DNA of 64,000 nucleotides from Mycobacterium montefiorense (GTDB taxonomy: Bacteria; Actinomycetota; Actinomycetes; Mycobacteriales; Mycobacteriaceae), in the NCBI RefSeq assembly GCF_003112775.1, contig NZ_BFCH01000018.1, forward strand, positions 1,106,362-1,170,361, read 5' to 3'. The notes under the pieces are model-generated. The model worked only from the letters and a program-made list of their open reading frames with translations. It had not been told where the DNA came from and did no database searches. The first letter of the stretch is position 1; each line of letters begins with the position of its first letter. Shown piece by piece: positions 53,651 through 62,305 of this stretch. A program made the translations under genes and the position numbers.

Positions 53651-54444
53651 CCACAGACACCTATTTCGCAAACGGCAACGAAGTCCAGCTGTTTGAGCAA
53701 GCCTTCCACCGGCGGCTCCCGGTGATGCTTACCGGTCCGACCGGATGCGGCAAGACCCGGTTGGTCGAGCACATGGGCGTGCTGCTGCAACGGCCGGTTG
53801 TCACGATCAGCTGCCATGACGATCTCACCAGCTCCGATCTCGTCGGCCGTTTCATGGTCCGCAGCGGCGACGTGGTCTGGACGGATGGGCCGCTGACCCG
53901 GGCCGTCAAAGCCGGTGCAATCTGCTATCTCGACGAAGTCGTCGAGGCCCGCCACGACTCACTGGCCATTCTGCATTCGCTCACCGATCATCGGCGGTCG
54001 CTGTACCTGGATCGAGCCGGCGAGGTCGTCACGGCGCCGGACACGTTCATGCTGGTGTGTTCGTACAACCCGGCGTATCGCAGTTCACTCAAAGAGCTGA
54101 AACCATCCTTCCGCCAGCGGTTTGTGACTCTCGGGATGCAGTACCTGCCGCCGGACCGCGAGGCCGACGTGATCGTCGCCGAATCCGGAATTCCGTTGGC
54201 CATCGCGCGACGGCTGGTCGGATGCGCGGTCGCGATCCGCACCGCCGACGAAGCCTTTCACTTCGAGCCGCCGTCCACCCGGGTGTTGGTCACGGCGGCT
54301 CAGTTGATCGCGGCCGGCGCAACAAAATTCGATGCGGCCGACGCTTGCATACTCGCGCCGCTGAGTACCGACGGCGCGATCACCGACGGTCTACGTGAAG
54401 TCGCGGCGGCCAACCTGGCCAACGCCGACGCCTCGAGCAGCTAG
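53647..54444 (+). CDS. NorQ/CbbQ-like MoxR AAA+ ATPase
   Basis: 265 aa from ATG 53647. Walker A LTGPTGCGKTRLVEHMG at about 27-43, CHDDLTSSDLVGR, VWTDGPLTRAVKAG, Walker B AICYLDEVVEARHD at about 91-104, and sensor 1 SYNPAYRSSLKELKPSFRQRF. These are the diagnostic motifs of the NirQ/NorQ/CbbQ subfamily, whose hexamers remodel and activate metalloenzymes with a VWA partner. Here the partner is the preceding gene. No nitric oxide reductase, Rubisco or CO dehydrogenase gene is present in the window. Confidence 0.93.
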   Translation: MTTDTYFANGNEVQLFEQAFHRRLPVMLTGPTGCGKTRLVEHMGVLLQRPVVTISCHDDLTSSDLVGRFMVRSGDVVWTDGPLTRAVKAGAICYLDEVVEARHDSLAILHSLTDHRRSLYLDRAGEVVTAPDTFMLVCSYNPAYRSSLKELKPSFRQRFVTLGMQYLPPDREADVIVAESGIPLAIARRLVGCAVAIRTADEAFHFEPPSTRVLVTAAQLIAAGATKFDAADACILAPLSTDGAITDGLREVAAANLANADASSS

Positions 54445-54470
54445 GAAGACCCCAGGAAAGGAGCACCGGC

Positions 54471-54599
54471 ATGGATCGCCAAGAACAAAAGCGCAAGAGG
54501 GCGCTCATCGTCTTTCAGATCGCCATCTACGGCTACCTGCTGGCGATGTTCGGGATCCAGCTCTACATGTCGTTTGCGCGGGGCTGGTGGGATCTGTGA
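54471..54599 (+). CDS. 42-aa single-pass membrane protein
   Basis: ATG 54471 with AAAGGAG upstream. It starts MDRQEQKRKRALIVFQIAIY, so a basic cytoplasmic end precedes one membrane helix, and it ends FARGWWDL. Its stop overlaps the GTG start of the second membrane protein (GTGA at 54596-54599), tying the two together translationally. It has the same role in layout as the 34-aa protein at 51977, but the sequences are not obviously related. Confidence 0.75.
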   Translation: MDRQEQKRKRALIVFQIAIYGYLLAMFGIQLYMSFARGWWDL

Positions 54600-55315
54600 A
54601 TCTGCCACTACTCAAACGCAATTCGGAAGGCGCATCGGCGGCTAACTCCGTCGGCCTCGAAGAGCACCACGACGAATCCCGACAGGCCCAGCGGCGAGCC
54701 GACAAATGGATGATCGTCGGCGCCGCCCTGATGGGCATGTGGGCTCCCGGCCTGATCGGGTTCCCGATCTTCATGCGTGGAGTGTGGCTGCAGCGCCAAG
54801 CCCTGCGCGCCGGCCTGTCGGTACGGCCGATGATCGTGACACTGATCGGCTATCTGACGCTGATCGACGGCATGCTCAACAGCCTGGGCTGGTCGCTGGA
54901 CCTGGTCGCCAACCACACCTTGATCAACCGGGTGCTGATGGTGGGCTGGGGCAACATGTTTGATGCCGGCTACTTCTGGCACTACAACGAGCTGTGGGTC
55001 GGCGGTGCGGCGGGGCCAGGTGAGAAGGCCTACGTGGCGGGCTTGATCTTCACGGTGTTCTCCATGCGGGTGGCCGCTGCGATCGGCTTCCTGCAGATGA
55101 AGCGTTGGGGTCATCAGTGGATGGTCGTCACCTGCTGGATGGGCGTCGTGATCTGGTCCGCCTACATCTTCAACATGACGATGTTCGCCGACGTCCGCTA
55201 CGCCGGCGTCGTATTCCCGGTCATCGGCTGGTGGCTCTACGACATCTTCTACATCACCCCGTTCCTCGCGATCCCCTACCTGCACACCGTCAACCGAGAA
55301 ATCTTCTCCGACTAG
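54596..55315 (+). CDS. five-segment membrane protein M2, paralog of 51174-51917
   Basis: 239 aa from GTG 54596, overlapping the small gene's stop. Same topology as M1, with a different first ~40 residues (RNSEGASAANSVGLEEHHDES) and near-identical second half, including FWHYNELWVGG at 127-137, RWGHQWMVVTCWMG and LYDIFYITPFLAIPYLHTVNRE. Two copies under one ATPase/VWA pair suggest a heteromeric complex, or two enzymes sharing one activator. Function unknown. Confidence 0.75.
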   Translation: MNLPLLKRNSEGASAANSVGLEEHHDESRQAQRRADKWMIVGAALMGMWAPGLIGFPIFMRGVWLQRQALRAGLSVRPMIVTLIGYLTLIDGMLNSLGWSLDLVANHTLINRVLMVGWGNMFDAGYFWHYNELWVGGAAGPGEKAYVAGLIFTVFSMRVAAAIGFLQMKRWGHQWMVVTCWMGVVIWSAYIFNMTMFADVRYAGVVFPVIGWWLYDIFYITPFLAIPYLHTVNREIFSD

Positions 55316-55332
55316 GCCCAAGGAGCAATGCC

Positions 55333-55764
55333 GTGACCGCACCGTCAACCACCGAAGACAAAGACCCGGCGGCCGATCTGGAGCCGGGGACGACGCCGTA
55401 TTACGCGCGAATGCACAAGTGGATCAAGCGGGCCGTGTTGGTGTGCCTGGTGGCGCTGGTGATCGAAGGCGCGTTCACCTTGCCGTTCATGGCGGTCTAC
55501 TACGGCTATCCGACGCTGAGCCTCACCGAAATCTGCAGCGAGCTGTTGAAGATCCGCTACTCCAACGACACCCTGGAGTGCAAGTACCCGTATCCCCCGT
55601 TCGGACCGCCGGAGGGCGCCGAAGGCAAGGCCACCGCTCAGGACGTTTGGGGCATCCAGCCGATACCGAAGTACCACCGGCTCGGTTTCCGCGAACTTGT
55701 CAAGATTCACAACGACAGGCTCGCTCGCCAGGCGGCCCAACAGCAGGCGGCGTCGCACCCGTGA
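55333..55764 (+). CDS. 143-aa single-pass membrane protein of the NorQ-like operon
   Basis: GTG 55333 after AAGGAG. An acidic start (EDKDPAADLEP), one membrane helix at about 31-53 (RAVLVCLVALVIEGAFTLPFMAVYY), then an external domain with two cysteines (SLTEICSELLK, DTLECKYPYPPFGPP) and a Pro-rich stretch. The two Cys and aromatic residues could bind a cofactor or form a disulfide. The stop overlaps the next start (GTGA at 55761). Family not recognised. Likely a subunit of the same membrane complex. Confidence 0.7.
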   Translation: MTAPSTTEDKDPAADLEPGTTPYYARMHKWIKRAVLVCLVALVIEGAFTLPFMAVYYGYPTLSLTEICSELLKIRYSNDTLECKYPYPPFGPPEGAEGKATAQDVWGIQPIPKYHRLGFRELVKIHNDRLARQAAQQQAASHP

Positions 55765-56816
55765 CCTATCGGGTCGTTCAGTGGACGACCGGCAACGTCG
55801 GCAAGAGTTCGGTCAAGGCCATCGCCGCCAATCAGGAGCTCGAGCTGGTCGGATGCTATGCCTGGTCACCGGAGAAGGCCGGTCGCGACGTGGGCGAGCT
55901 GTGCGGTCTGGGGCCGCTGAATGTCAAGGCCACCAACGATATTGAGGAGCTGCTCGCGCTCAAGCCGGACTGCGTGGTCTACAACCCGATGTTCGCCGAC
56001 GTCGACGAGCTGGTCCGCATCCTTCGCGCGGGCGTCAACGTCGTGGGCACAGCCGAGTTCATCACCGGCCACTTCCTCGGTGCGGGACGCGACCGTATCG
56101 CCAAGGCCTGCGAACAAGGCGGATCAACCATCTTCGGCACCGGTATCAACCCCGGCTTCATTCAACTGTTCACCATCGTGTCGGCGGGGCTTTCGGACCG
56201 GGTGGACAAGGTGTCGGTACTGGAATCGTTTGATACCACTATCTACAACTCGCCGGCGACCGAGATACCCATGGGCTTCGGTTATCCCATCGACCAGCCG
56301 GACCTACCGGCTATCACTAAGAAAGGATCCGGCATCTTCGGCGACGGCGTGTTGCTGCTCGCCGATGCGCTCGGCGTCGAGCTCGACGAAGTCCGTTGTG
56401 AAGCCCAGTACGCCCAGACCACCGAGGATCTTCACCTGCCCGGCGACTGGACCATCGCGAAGGGTTGTGTCGCGGGCATCCACGTTCGCTGGAAAGGGAT
56501 TTTGGCCGACCGAGAGATCATCGAAATCGGCGGGCAATGGCGCAAGGGGCAAGCCCTGGAACCTGATTGGCCCTTGGACATGGGCTACACCATCGAGGTG
56601 CAAGGCCGACCGACGATCAAAACCACGCTGAGCTTTCTTCCGCCGCGGGACTTTGAGGGCGAGACGCTGGACGACTTCATCATGTTGGGCCTCACCATCA
56701 CCGCCGTACCGGCGATCACTGCGATTCCTGCCGTTGTCGCCGCGTCGCCCGGCATCGCGACCTATAACGACCTGCCGCTGCTGCTTCCGCGCGGAGTCCT
56801 GCACGCCAACCGATAG
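55761..56816 (+). CDS. DapB-like NAD(P)-dependent dehydrogenase, copy 3
   Basis: 351 aa from GTG 55761. VVQWTTGNVGKSSVKAIAANQELELVGCYAWSPEKAGRDVGELCG is the cofactor half; GTGINPGFIQLFTIVSAGLSDRVDKVSVLESFD starts the second domain. Third paralog in 10 kb. Overlapping starts place it inside the membrane-protein operon, so the enzyme probably acts on the product or substrate of that complex. Followed 4 bp later by a VOC protein. Confidence 0.85.
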   Translation: MTYRVVQWTTGNVGKSSVKAIAANQELELVGCYAWSPEKAGRDVGELCGLGPLNVKATNDIEELLALKPDCVVYNPMFADVDELVRILRAGVNVVGTAEFITGHFLGAGRDRIAKACEQGGSTIFGTGINPGFIQLFTIVSAGLSDRVDKVSVLESFDTTIYNSPATEIPMGFGYPIDQPDLPAITKKGSGIFGDGVLLLADALGVELDEVRCEAQYAQTTEDLHLPGDWTIAKGCVAGIHVRWKGILADREIIEIGGQWRKGQALEPDWPLDMGYTIEVQGRPTIKTTLSFLPPRDFEGETLDDFIMLGLTITAVPAITAIPAVVAASPGIATYNDLPLLLPRGVLHANR

Positions 56817-56820
56817 GAAG

Positions 56821-57243
56821 ATGCCGATGCCTGAAGAACCTTCGCTTCACCACGTGGTCTTCGCGGTGGCACCCGAGCGGCATGTCACCGTGACGCAGTT
56901 CTTCAGCGATCTGGGATTCGTCTTCCAGCCTCTGCAGCTGACCGAACTCGGCTTGGACATTCACCTCGACTGGAATCGAGGCATCGAGCTGGTCAGCCCG
57001 ATCCCAGGGTCCACCGGGGAGGTGGCCGCGTCGGTGAACGAGTTCCTGGAACGTCACGGCGACGGCGTCTACACCGTGGTGATCGGTGTTCCGGAAGCCG
57101 CCTCCGCCCAAGCCGTCGCCGAACGCTACGGCGCGACAACGCGATTCCGGCAACACTTCGAGGGCGAGGGCACCTATCTCGACGAAAACGACCTATCCGT
57201 GTTGGGGCTGCCCTTGACCCTGCTGGCGACCAACATCCCATGA
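56821..57243 (+). CDS. VOC (glyoxalase-fold) family protein
   Basis: 140 aa from ATG 56821, with AGGAAG upstream; a second ATG is at 56827. HHVVFAVAPERHVTVTQFFSDLGFVF and GIELVSPIPGSTGEVAASVNEFLERHGDGVYTVVIGVPEA give the paired beta-alpha-beta-beta-beta modules of a single-domain VOC protein. Metal ligands are only partly recognisable. Overlaps the P450 start as ATGA (57240). Possibly an isomerase or dioxygenase step in the same pathway. Confidence 0.8.
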   Translation: MPMPEEPSLHHVVFAVAPERHVTVTQFFSDLGFVFQPLQLTELGLDIHLDWNRGIELVSPIPGSTGEVAASVNEFLERHGDGVYTVVIGVPEAASAQAVAERYGATTRFRQHFEGEGTYLDENDLSVLGLPLTLLATNIP

Positions 57244-58409
57244 GCGCCATTCCGGAGCTCAACCTCGACGACTTGCCCATGTCCCTCGACCGGGGCGTCG
57301 GCTGGGCCGCATTGCGGGACGCCGGTCCGGTGGTCTTGAGCGACGGCTGGTACGCGCTTACCCGCCGAGAAGATGTACTTGCGGCACTGCGTAATCCGAA
57401 CGTGTTCTCTTCCAAGAAGGCTTTCGAGGTGGTGGGCAGCCCGCTGCCGCTGGTGCCGGCGGCGTTCGATCCGCCGGAGCACACCCGGTTTCGCAAGATC
57501 CTGCAGCCATTCTTCAGCCCCCACGCACTCGCGGCGATACTCCCGTCGATTCAGGCCCAGGCGATCGACATCATCGACGCGATTGCCGGACGCGCATCAT
57601 GCGAGGTGATGGCCGAGCTTGCAACCCCGTATCCGTCCCAGGTCTTTTTGACGCTGTTCGGCCTGCCCCTTCAGGATCGCGAGCGGCTGATCGGGTGGAA
57701 GGACGCCATCATCGAATTGAGCATCCCGAATGCCGCCGCCGAAACCCCTGATCTGACACCGGCACTGGAGCTGTTCGCCTACCTCACCGAGGCGGTCGCC
57801 GAGCATCAACAGAACCCGGGCAACGATGTCCTGTCCCTGGTGCTCGCAGGCGAGGACGCGCTCACCGACGAGGAAGCCCTCGGTATGGCGTTCTTCTTCG
57901 TGCTGGCGGGCCTCGACACCGTCACATCGGCCATCGGCGCAGCGATGCTCGAGTTGGCGAGCCGCCCCGATCTGTGCGCGAGGCTCCGCGAACAGCCGGA
58001 CGCAATTAATGTTTTCGTCGAGGAGATCGTCCGGCTGGAGTCCTCGGCGCCCGTCGTCCCGCGGGTAACGACCGAAGAAGTCACGATCGCCGGCATCACG
58101 TTGCCGGCCGGCTCTCGGGTGCGGCTGTGCCTGGGCGCGATCAACCGGGACGGTAGCGACGCTATCTCCGGTGATGAGCTGGTGATGGACGGCAAGCTGC
58201 ACAAGCACTGGGGCTTCGGTGGCGGACCACACCGTTGTGTGGGTTCACACCTGGCGCGGATGGAGATGAACGTCGTCGTGACCGAATGGCTCAGCCGTAT
58301 ACCACATTTCGAGCTTGCACCCGGATACCGGCCCGAGATCACCTGGCCCTCCCCGACGTGCACCTTGCCCTCGCTCCCGTTACGAATTTTGGCAAGTGAG
58401 GCAACATGA
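57240..58409 (+). CDS. cytochrome P450
   Basis: 389 aa from ATG 57240. I-helix FFFVLAGLDTVTSAIG, ExxR at VEEIVRLES, heme loop FGGGPHRCVGSHLAR with Cys 333. Not closely similar to the tandem pair at 39.9-42.3 kb. Coupled upstream to the VOC gene and downstream to the last P450 (both ATGA). Needs a ferredoxin not seen here. Confidence 0.93.
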   Translation: MSAIPELNLDDLPMSLDRGVGWAALRDAGPVVLSDGWYALTRREDVLAALRNPNVFSSKKAFEVVGSPLPLVPAAFDPPEHTRFRKILQPFFSPHALAAILPSIQAQAIDIIDAIAGRASCEVMAELATPYPSQVFLTLFGLPLQDRERLIGWKDAIIELSIPNAAAETPDLTPALELFAYLTEAVAEHQQNPGNDVLSLVLAGEDALTDEEALGMAFFFVLAGLDTVTSAIGAAMLELASRPDLCARLREQPDAINVFVEEIVRLESSAPVVPRVTTEEVTIAGITLPAGSRVRLCLGAINRDGSDAISGDELVMDGKLHKHWGFGGGPHRCVGSHLARMEMNVVVTEWLSRIPHFELAPGYRPEITWPSPTCTLPSLPLRILASEAT

Positions 58410-59644
58410 CCGTAAATACCACGATGCCAAGCGTGTTCGACGCCGGACTCCCGACGCTGCACTACGACATCACCGATACCGTGCACGAGGTTGCCCCGCG
58501 GATCCACGAGGTGCGGAAGCAGTCGCCGATGGCCATCGGCCCCTTAGGGCCGGAGGTGCTGGGCTACGAGCTCGCCCGCGGCATACTTCGCGACCCGCGA
58601 TTCGTGTTCCCGCCCGGCATGCACATGACGGCTCGCGGAATAACGTCCGGTCCGCTCTATGACAGGGTGCTCGGCACCATTCTGGGTATGGAAGGCGACG
58701 AACATCGGCGGCTGCGCAGTCTCGTGTCCAAAGCCTTCACGCCGCGGGCGTCCGCGCGCATGGAACAAACCATCGACACGGTGATCAACGAATTGATCGA
58801 TCAGATCGCCGACGCCGGCCGGTGCGATTTCGTCACGGATATCGCCCGGCCCTACCCGATCCCGATCATCTGCGCGCTGTTGGGCGCACCTCCCCGCGAC
58901 TGGGAACAGTTTTCACTGTGGGCGGAAGACGTCTTCAAAATCGTGCGGTTGGATTCAAACCTCCTCGACGAGCAGGACATCGTCATGCGGGCCTGGGACG
59001 AGTTCGACGCCTACATCGACGACATGATCGCCGAACGGCGTGGCCGGTTGACCGACGATCTGATCTCCGAATTGATCCGCGCCCAGGACGACGGCGACCG
59101 ACTCAGCAACGCCGAGATGCGCATGCTGGCATTCAGCATCCTGAGCGCCGGCACTGACACCACCCGCAATCAACTAGCCGCGTCCATGCATGTGCTGTGC
59201 GATCATCCGGATCAGCTGGCGTTGCTCCGCGACGATCCTGCCCTCGCGATGCACGCCGTCGAAGAATGCATGCGGCATTCACCGGCAGTATGTGCCACTC
59301 TCCGCACGGTGCTCGAAGATGTCACGTTCGCTGACTACACCTTTCCGGCCGGCACCTTCATTTCCGTGAATACCTATGCGGCCAACTGCGATCCAGAGAT
59401 TTATCCCCACCCGGACCAATTCGACATCACCCGGGATGACCCGCCACCCATTTTGACCTTCGGCGGCGGCGCCCACTACTGCCTTGGGGCAAACCTCGCC
59501 CGAGTGGAGCTTGCCGGCGCCCTCAAAATTCTCGCCCGGCGGATATCCAACCCGCACCGCGTTGCGACGTCACGCTGGAAACCGATGCTGGGACTGAGCG
59601 GGCCGCTGGTTTTGGAGATCGAATTCGACGCTGCCGACGCCTAA
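58406..59644 (+). CDS. cytochrome P450
   Basis: 412 aa from ATG 58406. I-helix FSILSAGTDTTRNQLA, ExxR VEECMRHSP, heme loop FGGGAHYCLGANLAR with Cys 359. Last gene of the operon that starts at 51174; its stop overlaps that of the convergent Rv2047c-like gene (59641-59644). Differs from its neighbour, so not a recent duplication. Confidence 0.93.
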   Translation: MTVNTTMPSVFDAGLPTLHYDITDTVHEVAPRIHEVRKQSPMAIGPLGPEVLGYELARGILRDPRFVFPPGMHMTARGITSGPLYDRVLGTILGMEGDEHRRLRSLVSKAFTPRASARMEQTIDTVINELIDQIADAGRCDFVTDIARPYPIPIICALLGAPPRDWEQFSLWAEDVFKIVRLDSNLLDEQDIVMRAWDEFDAYIDDMIAERRGRLTDDLISELIRAQDDGDRLSNAEMRMLAFSILSAGTDTTRNQLAASMHVLCDHPDQLALLRDDPALAMHAVEECMRHSPAVCATLRTVLEDVTFADYTFPAGTFISVNTYAANCDPEIYPHPDQFDITRDDPPPILTFGGGAHYCLGANLARVELAGALKILARRISNPHRVATSRWKPMLGLSGPLVLEIEFDAADA

Positions 59645-62286
59645 ACGGTGCGGCCGCTAGCCGGAGACGATGAGTTGTCTTCCGGCGCAAGCTCGAGCAC
59701 CTGAATCTCGCCCGTCCTGCCATCGACCTCGACCAGTGCGCCCGACGGCAACGACCTTGTTGCGCCTTGCACATCCACCACACAAGGGAAGCCGAATTCG
59801 CGGGCCACCACGGCGGCGTGTGACATCGGGCCGCCGAGTTCTGTCACCACTGCAGCCGCATAGCAGAAGGCGGCGGTATAGCCGACGTCGGTGACCTCCG
59901 CGACGAGTATCTCGCCGGGTTGCAGATCATCGATGGTCTCGGGACGCACGATGCGCACCCGGCCGCGTACCCGTCCCCCGCATACGCCGACTCCGCGCAA
60001 GGAGTCGCCGCTGGAAAGTGGTACCGACGACGTGGTGGACGGCTCCCAGCTCCCGCTGAACACCGTCGGCGGAGCAACAGCCGCCAGCCGGCGCTGTTCG
60101 GCTCGGCGTCGGGCCACCAGCCCCGCGACGTCGGCCGGCAGCGCATCGAGTTCGTCGACCAGCAAATAGAACACGCCATCGGCGGTATCCAAGATACCGG
60201 TGTCGACCAGCCTGCGCCCGTACTCGCGCAGCAGACCACGCAGCACCCAGTTGGCCCTGACTACTTTGTCGCGACGAGCTTCACGGTCGCGGAGTTGGTG
60301 TGCCGCCAACAGCGCTACCGGTTTGGCCCGCAAGGGAATCCGTGGATGCCGCGGCTGGGGCGCCGCGGCCGCACTCATTGCCCTGGCCACCATCCGGACC
60401 AGTAACTCGGGATCGTCGGCGTAGCTGGTCGAGAGCATCTCGAGCTCTGCCGGGCCACGATGGCCGATCAACGCCAGCTCGGCCAGCACCGCGGCGTGAA
60501 ATTCCGGTGCGTCGACGGCGAGCTTGTCCAGCCGCTCCCCCGGATCGGTCAGCAGCCGAACCACATTCGGATCGCGCTGTGCGGCCACCACCAAGCGATG
60601 CATGGCCTCCACCGATCGCGCGCTGACCAGTTCCGGGCCCGCGGGAGCGGAGGTGTCTCGCCCGCACAGCCCGCGCAGCAACACATTGAACGCAGCGCAG
60701 AGCATGAAGGACGCCGAGGCCAGCACCCAACCATGCACGACGTGGTCACGTGCCAGCACGATCAGGCTCAGCAGTCGGCGATCGTCGAGTTCGGTGACAT
60801 TGTCGGCCAGCCGTTCCAGGCGATCGACATCGGCAATGAAGTCGCGGGTATCGCGGGACGCACCGGAGCTCAGGCCGATCAGATTGACGCCGAACACCCC
60901 GACATTGCGCGCGTTGCGCAGTTGCCTTCGGACCCGGCCGATTTCGGCCGGACGCAGCTCTCCGAAGACCGGCAGCGAGGCCATGCTAGGGCCGAAGAAC
61001 CCGCTGTTGCTGACGATCATCGACGGCTTGGCGAACGGCACGGTATCGGCCATGAAGTGCGCCGATGTGATCGCCCCATACAGCCGGTGGGCGAACACCG
61101 CGACGGTGCGCATCGCGATTTCGCGCTGGACCATTCCACCCGGCCGCAGCCGCTCGGCAATGATGGCTCCACCGGCGCGCAACCCGCGCACGGTCGCCGA
61201 CGCCGACGCCGGCGAGAACGGCCCTGGCAGCGCCTCGGACAAATTGGTGGCCAAAAATGTGGGAAAGCGCGGATCGACAGGGGTGTCGAACTCGCCGTTA
61301 TCTCCTTGTGGACCAGCCAGTTTAGGTGCCACACCGTCGCCTGCTGGCGCGTCGACGGCAGGCAGGTCCGCAATATTGGCCAGCCGCCACGGCAGCGATA
61401 CGACTCGCTTACCCAGCGCGACGCGACCGCGCATCGCCAAGGCGAAGTCCTCGATGCATTCGTCGCAGTTCCACACCGGCCGGAATCCCCACTGCTCGCG
61501 CAGCAGTGAGGTATCCATCAGCGGGGCGGTTCGGATCAGCTCTAGCTCGCCACGTCGTCCCAAAACCCACAATGGGGCACCCACCCGGACGACCGGGCGC
61601 CCAAGCCGGGCAGCGACCTGACGGAAGGTCTGCTCACCCGCCGCGGCAAGATTGATTGGGCCGTTGGCGATCGCGGTGTCCACGACAGCACGGGTGAACA
61701 GCCGAAGCGCATCGTCGAGGTGGACGACCTGCATGCGCCGATCGGCGGACCCGTCGGGGAACGCCGGCAATGCGAGCAGCCCGCGCACCCAATTGTCAAC
61801 GTTGCGGCCCACAATGAGCGCGGAACGAATCGCGATCCATTCGGCCTCCGATGCGCCGAGCAGGTCTTCGACCCGGGCTTGGTGCAGTCCGTCGGCCAGC
61901 ACCGGAACTATCGGCGCCTGCTCGGCTCGGGGTGTGTCCGCGCTGCCATAGACGTGTGCCGACGACGCGAAAACAATTCGCCTGGAACCAGTCTGGGCCA
62001 TGGCTTGCAGAACGTTGAGTGTGCCCCCGACGTTGACCTCGTGACCGATGCGTTCATCGGGGCCGGCGCCGCGCGCCCACGCGAGATGCGCGACGACGTC
62101 CGCGCCGGCAATGCCGTGTTTGACCGCGACCGCGTCGCGGATGTCCGCCTCAATGAAATCGGCTTCACTAGACCAGCTTTCCGGCCGGTGCCGGGCGATC
62201 CCGACGACCTCGTGACCCTGGCTGAGCAATCGGGCGGTGAGACCGCGGCCGAGCACACCGCTGGCCCCGGTGACCGCGATTCTCAC
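59641..62286 (-). CDS. Rv2047c-like protein: epimerase domain + PEP-utiliser mobile domain
   Basis: 881 aa from ATG 62286. Residues 1-300 are an extended SDR (MRIAVTGASGVLGRGLTARLL, VVAHLAWARG, VFASSAHVYGS). The middle (about 330-780) resembles PEP synthase-related middle regions without a clear ATP-grasp signature. The C-terminal ~100 residues are the phosphohistidine swivel domain: EILVAEVTDVGYTAAFCYAAAVVTELGGPMSHAAVVAREFGFPCVV, with the His in GGPMSHAA. This gene adjoins pks12 in M. tuberculosis too. Function unknown, plausibly a tailoring step of the mycoketide route. Confidence 0.88.
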   Translation of the reverse strand: MRIAVTGASGVLGRGLTARLLSQGHEVVGIARHRPESWSSEADFIEADIRDAVAVKHGIAGADVVAHLAWARGAGPDERIGHEVNVGGTLNVLQAMAQTGSRRIVFASSAHVYGSADTPRAEQAPIVPVLADGLHQARVEDLLGASEAEWIAIRSALIVGRNVDNWVRGLLALPAFPDGSADRRMQVVHLDDALRLFTRAVVDTAIANGPINLAAAGEQTFRQVAARLGRPVVRVGAPLWVLGRRGELELIRTAPLMDTSLLREQWGFRPVWNCDECIEDFALAMRGRVALGKRVVSLPWRLANIADLPAVDAPAGDGVAPKLAGPQGDNGEFDTPVDPRFPTFLATNLSEALPGPFSPASASATVRGLRAGGAIIAERLRPGGMVQREIAMRTVAVFAHRLYGAITSAHFMADTVPFAKPSMIVSNSGFFGPSMASLPVFGELRPAEIGRVRRQLRNARNVGVFGVNLIGLSSGASRDTRDFIADVDRLERLADNVTELDDRRLLSLIVLARDHVVHGWVLASASFMLCAAFNVLLRGLCGRDTSAPAGPELVSARSVEAMHRLVVAAQRDPNVVRLLTDPGERLDKLAVDAPEFHAAVLAELALIGHRGPAELEMLSTSYADDPELLVRMVARAMSAAAAPQPRHPRIPLRAKPVALLAAHQLRDREARRDKVVRANWVLRGLLREYGRRLVDTGILDTADGVFYLLVDELDALPADVAGLVARRRAEQRRLAAVAPPTVFSGSWEPSTTSSVPLSSGDSLRGVGVCGGRVRGRVRIVRPETIDDLQPGEILVAEVTDVGYTAAFCYAAAVVTELGGPMSHAAVVAREFGFPCVVDVQGATRSLPSGALVEVDGRTGEIQVLELAPEDNSSSPASGRTV

Positions 62287-62305
62287 TGACTGCCGACTTT
62301 CATGA

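Noticed and set aside
51174..55315. Particulate methane/ammonia-type monooxygenase subunits
   Set aside because: Considered because of small membrane subunits, but the sequences do not resemble AmoA/B/C as I know them.
51174..55764. A nitric oxide reductase (nor) operon
   Set aside because: NorQ- and NorD-like genes are present, but the membrane proteins lack the multiple His ligands and length of a heme-copper NorB and there is no NorC heme motif.
60460..61621. 349- and 365-codon plus-strand open frames
   Set aside because: Both lie opposite the middle of the Rv2047c-like gene and read as low-complexity Arg/Ser/Pro-rich shadow protein.
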